A DNA stretch of 64,000 nucleotides, taken from Myxococcus qinghaiensis. GTDB taxonomy: Bacteria; Myxococcota; Myxococcia; Myxococcales; Myxococcaceae. The translations under genes and the position numbers were made by a program. Positions 50,642 to 58,119 of the stretch are shown in pieces (the stretch's first letter is position 1; each line of letters opens with the position of its first letter). The notes beneath the pieces are model-generated. The model worked only from the letters and a program-made list of their open reading frames with translations. It was not told where the DNA came from and ran no database searches. The stretch is taken from positions 23,856 to 87,855 of the forward strand of contig NZ_JAKCFA010000036.1 in assembly GCF_024198215.1 (NCBI RefSeq), read 5' to 3'.

Positions 50642-52144
50642 TCAGTCCGCGAGCCAGCGCGCCGAGGAGACCTTGTCTCCGAATCCCCAGGAATTGAGAT
50701 TCACTTCTCTGAGTGAACCATCGCCGATGAGGTCCTGAGTCTTGCCGCTGTAGTTCGAGTCGGCGTGGAGCCGCACGCGGTGTCCGGGCGGGAGGCACCA
50801 GCGCACGGCGGAGACCTTGTCGTTGAGCCCGTCGATGTCCTGGAAGCGGGCCCAGTTCTTCGCGCCCCGGTCGGCGAAATCGAAGATGAAACCCCGGTCG
50901 CTGAAGTCGGAGTCGTCGTAGAAATCGACGAAGGCGCTCGCGAGGTGGGTGCCGCAACCGTCGTTCGCCCAGATGTTGCGGAACTCCACCATCTTCACGG
51001 AGCCCGAGGGCCCGTCATCGGCGTGCTCGGTGGCGTAGAGGATGAGCTTGCGATCCGCGCCCACGAAGACGCCGCCGGCCGCGTCGAGGTTGCACTGCCG
51101 CGCGCCGTCGTTGCTGCAGTACAGGTGTTTCGCGGCGACGTGCTCCAGGCGCAGGTGGCCGTCCAGGCTGACGCGGTAGAGGTGGGCATGGTCGTCGCTG
51201 ACGGGGCCCCAGCGCAGTCCGCCGAGCAGCGTGCCCACCAGGTAGAGCTGACCGTTCTGGCAGTCGGTGACGAAGTTGAGGTTCTGGAAGGGGCCCCAGG
51301 TATCGGAGGGGATTTCCTCGCGGGCCCACTGGTCCACGCGCGTCCACGCGTTCATCGGTGAGCGGAGGTCGGTGGTGGTGGAGAGGAAGACCTCGAGCAC
51401 CTTCGCGTCGTACTGGCCGAGGAGCAGCAGGTAGCGCCTGTCCGACAGGCGCGTGAGGGACGCGGTGCCCGCGTTCGCGGAGGCACCGTCGATGAAGGCG
51501 AAGGGCTCGGGGGACAGGCCCTGGTTGAAGTCATACAGGGCGATGCGTCCGGGGCCGGAGCCCTGCTCCATGGGGAGCGCGACGATGTTGCCCACGGCCT
51601 GCATGCCACCGCCGTGGGCGTAGCCGTCGACGAGGGGGAGCGCTGTCACCGCGCGGTCGTCGATGGGTGGGGCGGTGTCCTCGGGCTGGGAGATGGAGGG
51701 GGACAGCCGGTTGGAGCGAAAGCGGAGTCCCTCGCCGTTGCGCGAGGGCAGGTGCACCACGTGGCCCACGTTGCCGTTGTCATTGCCGTCCCGCTTGGAC
51801 ACCACGAGGTAGCGCCCGGAGCCGAGTGACAGGCGTTGAATCCCCTGCCAGTGATTGTCACCGGGATAGGCGACGTTGAAGTTGAACGGGCCGGGGCGGA
51901 AGCCGAGCACCTCGCCGTGGTCCCTGAGCTCATTGAAGCGCGCGGGGACATCGGGGACGCAGAGGTTGCAGTCCGGGCTTCCCCAGGCACAGGAGGTGTC
52001 TCCCTGGAGGGGGACGAGCGCCGTTGACGCGGTGGTGTCGGTGGGCTCGGTGGGCGTGGGCGAGGGGCCGCAGGCGGTGAGTGACAGGATTCCGGCCAAT
52101 GCGCGGACCCACGTCAGGGAGGAGGTGCGGGGATGAAGGGGCAT
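50642..52144 (-). CDS. Lipoprotein with C-terminal beta-gamma-crystallin-like domain
   Basis: This 500-residue protein starts MPLHPRTSSLTWVRALAGIL and reaches SLTAC (lipoprotein signal), with AGGAA upstream of the ATG at 52144. The body resembles a propeller-like secreted protein (GSGRYLVVSKRDGNDNGNVG, LTRLSDRRYLLLLGQYDAKV). The last 85 residues form two Greek-key units, VDFYDDSDFSDRGFIF to LNDKVSAVRW and LHADSNYSGKTQDL to FGDKVSSARW. Each ends in the D/N-D/N-x2-S/T-S pattern of Ca2+-binding beta-gamma-crystallins, the fold of Myxococcus spore protein S. A role in surface or spore coat is possible but inferred. Confidence 0.83.
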   Translation of the reverse strand: MPLHPRTSSLTWVRALAGILSLTACGPSPTPTEPTDTTASTALVPLQGDTSCAWGSPDCNLCVPDVPARFNELRDHGEVLGFRPGPFNFNVAYPGDNHWQGIQRLSLGSGRYLVVSKRDGNDNGNVGHVVHLPSRNGEGLRFRSNRLSPSISQPEDTAPPIDDRAVTALPLVDGYAHGGGMQAVGNIVALPMEQGSGPGRIALYDFNQGLSPEPFAFIDGASANAGTASLTRLSDRRYLLLLGQYDAKVLEVFLSTTTDLRSPMNAWTRVDQWAREEIPSDTWGPFQNLNFVTDCQNGQLYLVGTLLGGLRWGPVSDDHAHLYRVSLDGHLRLEHVAAKHLYCSNDGARQCNLDAAGGVFVGADRKLILYATEHADDGPSGSVKMVEFRNIWANDGCGTHLASAFVDFYDDSDFSDRGFIFDFADRGAKNWARFQDIDGLNDKVSAVRWCLPPGHRVRLHADSNYSGKTQDLIGDGSLREVNLNSWGFGDKVSSARWLAD

Positions 52145-52307
52145 GGTTTCCTTGGGGAGACAGTGGGGCGGCTCGAAAGCAACGGAGGGTGTGGAACAGG
52201 TGCGTCCAGGAGCATGGCTTGACCCGAGGGTGCGGTGCCATGAGACGCTTTCCTTCTCGCGCTTCCCCCGGCGCGACAGGCCCGTCCCCCCTCTGGAGTT
52301 CTCCTTC

Positions 52308-52895
52308 ATGGCCTCGCAGGCGTACGCCGCCCTCATGGATGTCTCGCGGTTGTTGTTGGACAAGGGCTTCGAGCCCGGGAATGTCTCGGAGGCGCTGGGA
52401 CAGGTGGGCGCCGCGCTCGATGTCGACCGTGTCTATGTTTTCGAGAACAGCAGGGGCGCCGACGGGACGCTCTTGTGCAGTCAGCGCTACGAGTGGAACG
52501 CGGCGTGTGCCTCCGCGCAGCTCGACAACCCCGAGTTGCAGAACGTGCCGTACGACGAGGTGCTTCCGTCGTGGGTGCAGCCGCTGTCGTCTGGGCAGGT
52601 GGTGAAGGGAAGTCCGCGCGACTTCGCGTCGCCCGCGAGGGAGCTGCTGGAGAGCCAGGACATCCGCTCGCTGCTGGTGTGTCCCATCACGCTGGGCGGC
52701 GAGTGGTGGGGGTTCGTGGGCTTCGACGACTGTCGGACGGAGCGCGCGTGGCCCACGGCCGAGAGTTCGGTGCTGCAGGCGCTGTCCAACGCGCTCGCCG
52801 GCTCACTGCGACATGCGCGACTGCGCAGCGCGCTCACCGGGGTGCAGGCGCAGCTGCGCGCAATCATCGACCGCTGCGCGAGCACGACGTCCTGA
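52308..52895 (+). CDS. GAF-domain protein
   Basis: This 195-residue protein is almost wholly one GAF domain: ASQAYAALMDVSRLLLDKGF, AALDVDRVYVFENSR, then RSLLVCPITLGGEWWGFVGF and TERAWPTAESSVLQALSNAL. The strand WGFVGFDD with the following ...W helix is typical. Such small GAF proteins bind a ligand or pass a signal to a separate kinase. GGAG lies nine bases ahead of the ATG at 52308. No kinase or output domain is fused. It is divergent from the crystallin-tailed lipoprotein. Confidence 0.85.
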   Translation: MASQAYAALMDVSRLLLDKGFEPGNVSEALGQVGAALDVDRVYVFENSRGADGTLLCSQRYEWNAACASAQLDNPELQNVPYDEVLPSWVQPLSSGQVVKGSPRDFASPARELLESQDIRSLLVCPITLGGEWWGFVGFDDCRTERAWPTAESSVLQALSNALAGSLRHARLRSALTGVQAQLRAIIDRCASTTS

Positions 52896-52935
52896 GCGGT
52901 GGACGGCCTGGACCCTGGCTGTCCGCTTTGAAGCC

Positions 52936-52964
52936 CCCCGTGACTCCGACCACGAGTCACGGGG
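52936..52964. terminator. Bidirectional hairpin terminator
   Basis: CCCCGTGACTC (52936-52946) pairs perfectly with 52954-52964 across a 7-nt loop, between two convergent genes. Confidence 0.82.
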
Positions 52965-52980
52965 CTCGCTCAGTCGCTGA

Positions 52981-53748
52981 CTACCACTGCGCGGGGTCGG
53001 CGTCGGCGAAGGTCGTGCCCACGCCAATCTCGTCGAACCAGATGCTCCGCGTCCCCTGGCTGCCCTGCATGTACCCGTTGTCGTACCAGCCATTGGCATA
53101 CAGGCCGACGCGGAACTGGAAGTAGCGGTCGTCCGCGATGGTCGTGTTCAGGTTGTACTGCTCCAGGACCTTCGTCCCGTCGAACCACAGCTTGAAGAAG
53201 CCCGTCCCGTCCGTGGCCCACTTCGCCTGAATCACAATCTTGTGCCACTCCCCCGCCGTCACCGTGGCCAGATTGCCGAACGTCACCGTCTTCTGACTGC
53301 AGATGGTCCCCTGCTTCACCCGCGTGAAGAGCTGGTTGCCCGAAATCCACACCATCGTCGACGGCATGTAGTCGTCACAGCCCGTGTCGGAGAAGTCCGC
53401 GATGAACTGCGCGATGTTGTACGACTGCGGCTGGAACTGCCAATCCGCCTGCAACCGGAACGCGAAGCCGTAGAAGCCCGTGTCCCCTCTCCGGTACACA
53501 TTGCTGCGCATCACCTCCGAGTGGTACCGGCCGCTGTACGCCGGGTCGTAGGTCTGCATCATCTTCAGGGCCGTCGGTCCTTCGTAGGTGACGTTCGTCA
53601 CCTCGTTCACCGAACCTCGGTGCTCCCGATTGATGGAGTTCCAGCCAGACAACGTGCCCGTGTTGCTGAAGAGGGACGCCGCTTCGGCGACCAGCCCAAA
53701 CGCCAACAACGTGGCACCGGCGACGACACCCAGATTCTTGGTTTTCAT
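52981..53748 (-). CDS. Polysaccharide lyase-like secreted protein
   Basis: This 255-residue protein has a signal peptide (MKTKNLGVVAGATLLAFGLV AEA). The mature chain is a beta-jelly-roll of the polysaccharide lyase (PF14099, PL20-like) kind. It shows ALKMMQTYDPAYSGRYHSEV, the strands TGFYGFAFRLQADWQFQPQS and YNIAQFIADF, HKIVIQAKWATDGTGFFKLW and TRSIWFDEIGVG. These enzymes cut uronic-acid polymers such as glucuronan by beta-elimination. Tyr/Arg residues in YSGRYHSEVMR could be catalytic. It is likely secreted for polymer breakdown. Exact substrate cannot be read. Confidence 0.75.
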   Translation of the reverse strand: MKTKNLGVVAGATLLAFGLVAEAASLFSNTGTLSGWNSINREHRGSVNEVTNVTYEGPTALKMMQTYDPAYSGRYHSEVMRSNVYRRGDTGFYGFAFRLQADWQFQPQSYNIAQFIADFSDTGCDDYMPSTMVWISGNQLFTRVKQGTICSQKTVTFGNLATVTAGEWHKIVIQAKWATDGTGFFKLWFDGTKVLEQYNLNTTIADDRYFQFRVGLYANGWYDNGYMQGSQGTRSIWFDEIGVGTTFADADPAQW

Positions 53749-54034
53749 TGTGCTCGGGGGTGAGGGGTTCGGGGCCCGAGCCTGGCTCGGCCCCAAAGTC
53801 CTCTTAACCAGGAAAACGAGATAGCGCATGCCTTGGTGAACGGGACGTCATCTTTCGAGCGCTCGACCGCGGGGAAGCGGCGAGGGCCCACCAGGAGGCT
53901 GCATCAATCCAGGCTGGGTGGTGATTTCGCCGGGGCGCCGGGCAGGGGGACGAGGTGCCGCCTGGTGGTGGGACAGCGTGGGCGTGCGTCTTGGGAGGGG
54001 CGGAGTGGAGGGGCTCGCACTATGGTGAGGAGCG

Positions 54035-54832
54035 ATGAGTGAATCGGGCAGTCAGGCGGCGGCGAAGCTGGTCATCGAGGTGAAGGACCTCCACAAGTCC
54101 TTCGGCGACAACGCGGCGCTGCGCGGGGCGAACCTCGTCGTGCCCGAGGGCACCACCTGCGTGCTGATGGGCGTGTCCGGCTCCGGCAAGTCCGTGCTGA
54201 TGAAGCACGTCATGGGGCTGATGAAGCCGGACAGCGGCTCGGTGAAGGTCAACGGCGAAGAGGTGTCCGAGCTGAGCGAGAAGGCGCTGGACCAGATGCG
54301 CCGTCAGCAGGGCATCCTGTTCCAGGCCAACGCCCTGTTCGACTCGCTCAACGTCTACGACAACGTGGCGTTCCCGCTGCGCCAGCGCACCCGGATGTCC
54401 GAGGAGGAGATTCGCCAGACGGTGGACAAGACGCTCGCCAGCGTGGGGCTGTCCCACGCGACGACGCGCTTCCCGGGCGAGCTGTCCGGCGGCATGCAGA
54501 AGCGCGTGGGCTTCGCGCGCGCCGCCATCCTCCAACCGAAAATCCTCCTCTACGACGACCCCACGGCCGGCCTGGACCCGCTCACCACGGCCTCCGTCAA
54601 CGAAATCATCTTCACCGGCAAGCAGCAGCTCGGCGCCACGTCGCTGGTGATTACGCCCGACGTCGCGTCCGCCTTCGGCATGGCGGACCACCTGGCGCTG
54701 ATGCACGAGGGCCGCGTCGTCGAGTACGGCCCCCCCGACGCCTTCCGCGAGTCCCAGCACCCCGCGGTGAAGGCCTTCCTCAACAACTACCTCCGACGCC
54801 GCTCCCAGCGCGGACGCACCGCCGGGAGCTGA
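54035..54832 (+). CDS. MlaF-like ABC ATPase with altered catalytic residues
   Basis: This 265-residue protein matches the MlaF/Ttg2A group (phospholipid or toluene-tolerance ABC ATPases). Walker A GVSGSGKS (46-53), Q-loop Gln97 and signature LSGGM (150-154) are present. Two key catalytic sites are changed: after Walker B Asp174 the catalytic Glu is Asp175 (LLYDDPTAGLDP), and the H-loop His is Pro208 (LVITPDVASAF). Both changes are clear at codon level (GAC GAC and CCC). No MlaE or MlaD gene is adjacent. ATP binding should remain but hydrolysis may be slow or absent. GGAG lies a few bases before the ATG at 54035. Confidence 0.85.
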   Translation: MSESGSQAAAKLVIEVKDLHKSFGDNAALRGANLVVPEGTTCVLMGVSGSGKSVLMKHVMGLMKPDSGSVKVNGEEVSELSEKALDQMRRQQGILFQANALFDSLNVYDNVAFPLRQRTRMSEEEIRQTVDKTLASVGLSHATTRFPGELSGGMQKRVGFARAAILQPKILLYDDPTAGLDPLTTASVNEIIFTGKQQLGATSLVITPDVASAFGMADHLALMHEGRVVEYGPPDAFRESQHPAVKAFLNNYLRRRSQRGRTAGS

Positions 54833-54838
54833 AGCGCT

Positions 54839-56371
54839 TCACGGCGTGCAGTAGCGCACGGCGTCCAGGGAGCTGCCGTCGGGCGTGGTCGTCATGTAGA
54901 GCGCGCCCATGCGCCGGGGCTCCAGCTTCTCCAGCAGGACCCACTGGGCATACCGGTGCAGTGGCAGGGCTTCGGAGTCCGGAGACCTGTCCACCGCGGC
55001 CTGCCCCTCGTCCAGCGTCCACAGGCGTCCATTCCACCCGAGCCAGTCATCGCCACCCGGCGGCGGTGCCTGATGATCCTTGAACACGGAGAGCCACCCC
55101 AGCCGCAGCACGCCTTCGTCCGCGAGTGCGCTGTACCAGAGAATCTCGTTCGTGGGCGCCTCCGCCCACGTCTCGGGCTGCCCTCCGTTGAAGAGATTCT
55201 GGACCACTTGAAGCTTGTTGATCCAATCCGGGGCGCTGCTCGCACGCATCACCAGGACAGGCGACTCCAGCGGCCCACCACGAGTGGCCCCCAGGTCCAC
55301 CAGGCGCGGGATGGGTTCATTCGTCGTATCGAAGGACCGCTCGCCATCCACCGGATCCAGGTTCGCATCGAAGCGGCGCAATCGCACGGTGAAGCTGAAC
55401 CCGTGCGACTTCTCGTCACGGATGACCGCGAGGACTTCTCCATTGCGCAACCAGAGGGCATTCGAGGAATACGGCACGGAGTCTGTCGCGCTCGAGAACA
55501 ACACCTTCGGCGCGGTGACCACCTGCCCCTGAGCGTCCGTCACCATCCCCATGACCTGCCTTGGCGGTGACCGTTCGGTCCCCGAGTTCCAAGTCACCAA
55601 CAACCGGTCGCCCATCGAGGAAGCCGCGACCTGGGTCCCTCCTCGTTCGAGCGGCCTGTCGAAGAGCAGGTGTTCCACCAGGCCCTCTTCGGGCTCCGGG
55701 ATGGGTGCACCCTGATTGTCGAGCGGGACAAGATAGGCCCGAAGTGGCGCATCTGAAGAACGCGAGGTGGTGGAGTAGTGCAGTGCGAGCCTGTCCCCCA
55801 TGCGTAGAAGCTTTGCCGTCAGCAGGCTCCCCTCAGTCGCTCCCGTCCGAATCCACGGCATCGACACGCTCGCCGTCCCCTGGATGGACAACTCCGAGCT
55901 CAATCGCAGGATGAGGACCCTGTTGCCGTCTCCAATGCTCACGAACACGCCGCTGTCCGTCTTGAGACTGGAGAAGCGCCCGTACGCCGTCTCCAGGCTC
56001 GTGACGCGGGACCAGCTCGGAGGGTCCGTCACGCCATCGCAGTCGTTGTCGAGTCCGTCACAGCGCGTCTCCGCCGCTTCGTAGTCGGCGCCATACGAAC
56101 GCGCCGTGCACTCTGGTTCGTAGGCCCCGTCCACCCACGCCCGCCTCGCTCCCGCGCAGACGCCCTGTTGCTTCTCACAGGCCAGCGGCTCCACCCCTGC
56201 ATCCGAGCCACCATCGTCCGTCCCTGGACCTGCGTCCTCCCCCGAACCCGCGTCCTCCACCGCCGGGCCCGCGTCGTCCCGAGGCTCGTCCTTCGTGCCC
56301 GAGGACTCGCACCCCGCGACCATCACCAGCAGCAGGAGCCCCCATCCCGCCTGAATCCACTGTCGAGTCAT
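54839..56371 (-). CDS. MopE-motif lipoprotein, tandem copy A
   Basis: This 510-residue protein, MTRQWIQAGWGLLLLVMVAG-C, is the third in transcript order of three tandem paralogues. After an acidic Asp/Gly/Ala-rich linker comes ARRAWVDGAYEPECT and RCDGLDNDCDGVTD. This is the MopE-type (PF11617) metal-binding motif widespread in myxobacterial surface proteins; it resembles EF-hand loops. The rest is a beta-propeller-like domain (VFVSIGDGNRVLILRLSSEL, NALWLRNGEVLAVIRDEKSH). The C terminus is VRYCTP. It is 74-80 percent like copies B and C by eye, depending on segment. Confidence 0.82.
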   Translation of the reverse strand: MTRQWIQAGWGLLLLVMVAGCESSGTKDEPRDDAGPAVEDAGSGEDAGPGTDDGGSDAGVEPLACEKQQGVCAGARRAWVDGAYEPECTARSYGADYEAAETRCDGLDNDCDGVTDPPSWSRVTSLETAYGRFSSLKTDSGVFVSIGDGNRVLILRLSSELSIQGTASVSMPWIRTGATEGSLLTAKLLRMGDRLALHYSTTSRSSDAPLRAYLVPLDNQGAPIPEPEEGLVEHLLFDRPLERGGTQVAASSMGDRLLVTWNSGTERSPPRQVMGMVTDAQGQVVTAPKVLFSSATDSVPYSSNALWLRNGEVLAVIRDEKSHGFSFTVRLRRFDANLDPVDGERSFDTTNEPIPRLVDLGATRGGPLESPVLVMRASSAPDWINKLQVVQNLFNGGQPETWAEAPTNEILWYSALADEGVLRLGWLSVFKDHQAPPPGGDDWLGWNGRLWTLDEGQAAVDRSPDSEALPLHRYAQWVLLEKLEPRRMGALYMTTTPDGSSLDAVRYCTP

Positions 56372-56472
56372 GTCCCGCAGGGTGGCACAGGCCTCTCACC
56401 CAAAGCCAACACTACCTCGTGGGGATGGGCTCACTGTCTGTGTGACGAACCCAGGCAGGAGCCCCGTGAGCT
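56372..56472. repeat. Duplicated intergenic segment, copy 1
   Basis: This 101-bp spacer between copies A and B is about 80 percent like the spacer at 58018-58119 by eye. It shares segments such as GGCACAGG and AAAGCCAACA and CTCACTGTCTGTG. The tandem duplication therefore included the upstream region. Confidence 0.75.
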
Positions 56473-58017
56473 TCACGGCGTGCAGTAGCGCACGGCATCC
56501 AGGAAGGTGCCGTCCGTGGTGGCGGTCATGTACAGGGTCCCCATGCGCCGGGGCTCAAGCTTCTCCAGCAGGACCCACTGCGAATAGCCGTGCAGTGACA
56601 GGGGTTCTGCCCCCGCGAACCGCTCCACCTGAGCGTGCCCCTCGTCCAGCGTACTCAGACGGCCACTCCACCCGAGGTTGATGTTTCCCCCCGGCGACGG
56701 CGCGCTGAAATCCTTGTACGAGGAGAGCCACCCCAGTCGCAGCACACCTTCATCCGCGAGCGCGCCGAACCAGGCGACATGGGGCGGAGGCGTCACAGCC
56801 CAGTCCTCCGGGACTCCTCCCGAGAAGAGGTTCTGGACCACCTGAATCCTGCGAATCCAATCGGGTGCGCCAGCCATGCGCATCACCAGGACGGGCGACT
56901 CCAAGGGCCCACCCCGAGCGGCCCCCAGATCCACCAGCAAGGGCATCGCTGCATAATACGCAGTCGTTTCAAACGACCGTTCCTCGCCGATGGGGTCCAG
57001 GTTCGCGTCGAAGCGGCGCAGACGTACGACCTCCCCCAGATACCCATTTCGCACATCCACCATGACGGCGAGGACCTCCCCATTGCGCAGCCAGATGACA
57101 CTCCCCAACTCCAGACGGGAGTTCTCCGTGTGAGTGAAGAGCACCTTGGGTGCGGTGAGCACCTGTCCCTGGACATCCGTCACCGTCCCCATCACATCGA
57201 TCGGCGGGGACTGCCCGGAACCCGAGCGCCAGAGAATCGCCAGCCGGTCACCCGTGGGAGAAGTCGCCACTCGCGTGGACTCCTGGTCGAGCGGCCTGTC
57301 GAGGAGCGGGTACTCCACCAGTCCACCCTCGGCCAGCGGTATCGGTGCGCCCAGGTCATCGAGTGGAACGAGATAGGCACGAAGCGGCGCCCCCATACTG
57401 CGCGCCAAGGTGGAGTAGTACAGCGCGAGTCCATTCACCGTGCGCACGAGCTGGGTGCGATAGAGCGCCTCGGGGGTACCTCCGGTCCGCATCCATGGCA
57501 TCGGCACGCGAGTCGTGGCCTGGAGCACCAGCTCCGAATCCAGCCGCAGGATGCGGACCTCATCGAGGCTCGCCACGGTCATGAAAACACCATGCGCTGT
57601 CTTGAAGCTCGATGCGTTCGACGCGAACGACGGCGCATCCAGACGCGTGACGCGAGACCGGACCTCGGGGTCCGTCACGCCATCGCAGTCGTTGTCGAGC
57701 CCATCGCAGCGCGTCTCGGCGGCTTCGTAGGCGGTGCCATAGGAGCGCCCGGTGCACTCCTGCTCATAGGCGCCATCCACCCACGCACGCCTCGCACCCG
57801 CGCAGACGCCCTGCTGCTTCTCGCAGGCCAGCGGATCCACCCCTGCGTCCGAGCCACCATCGTCCGTCCCTGGACCTGCGTCCTCCACCGAACCCGCGTC
57901 CTCCACCGTCGGGCCCGCGTCGTCCCGAGGCTCGTCCTTCGAACCTCCAGACCGGCACCCCGCGACCACCACCAGCAGCAGGAGCCCCCATCCCGCCTGA
58001 ATCCACTGTCGAGTCAT
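56473..58017 (-). CDS. MopE-motif lipoprotein, tandem copy B
   Basis: This 514-residue protein starts MTRQWIQAGWGLLLLVVVAG-C, almost identical to copy A at its N terminus. It carries the same RCDGLDNDCDGVTD motif and propeller-like body, but from DPEVRSRVTRLDAPSF onward it is more divergent from A and C. Its C terminus (LGWSGRLSTLDEGHAQVERF) differs from the DWLGWNGRLWTLDEGQAAVD of A and C. It ends VRYCTP. The 101- and 102-bp spacers on either side are duplicated. A surface role is inferred from signal and motif. Confidence 0.82.
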   Translation of the reverse strand: MTRQWIQAGWGLLLLVVVAGCRSGGSKDEPRDDAGPTVEDAGSVEDAGPGTDDGGSDAGVDPLACEKQQGVCAGARRAWVDGAYEQECTGRSYGTAYEAAETRCDGLDNDCDGVTDPEVRSRVTRLDAPSFASNASSFKTAHGVFMTVASLDEVRILRLDSELVLQATTRVPMPWMRTGGTPEALYRTQLVRTVNGLALYYSTLARSMGAPLRAYLVPLDDLGAPIPLAEGGLVEYPLLDRPLDQESTRVATSPTGDRLAILWRSGSGQSPPIDVMGTVTDVQGQVLTAPKVLFTHTENSRLELGSVIWLRNGEVLAVMVDVRNGYLGEVVRLRRFDANLDPIGEERSFETTAYYAAMPLLVDLGAARGGPLESPVLVMRMAGAPDWIRRIQVVQNLFSGGVPEDWAVTPPPHVAWFGALADEGVLRLGWLSSYKDFSAPSPGGNINLGWSGRLSTLDEGHAQVERFAGAEPLSLHGYSQWVLLEKLEPRRMGTLYMTATTDGTFLDAVRYCTP

Positions 58018-58119
58018 GCCCCGCAGGATGGCACAGGCTTCTCATCCAAAGCCAACACCACCTCGCGGGGAGGGACTCACTGTCTGTGCGTCAAACCCCA
58101 GACAGGAGCCACGTGAGCG
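58018..58119. repeat. Duplicated intergenic segment, copy 2
   Basis: This 102-bp spacer between copies B and C is about 80 percent like 56372-56472 by eye. The region upstream of copy C (59788 on) is only weakly similar, so C may be the oldest copy with its own promoter. Confidence 0.75.
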
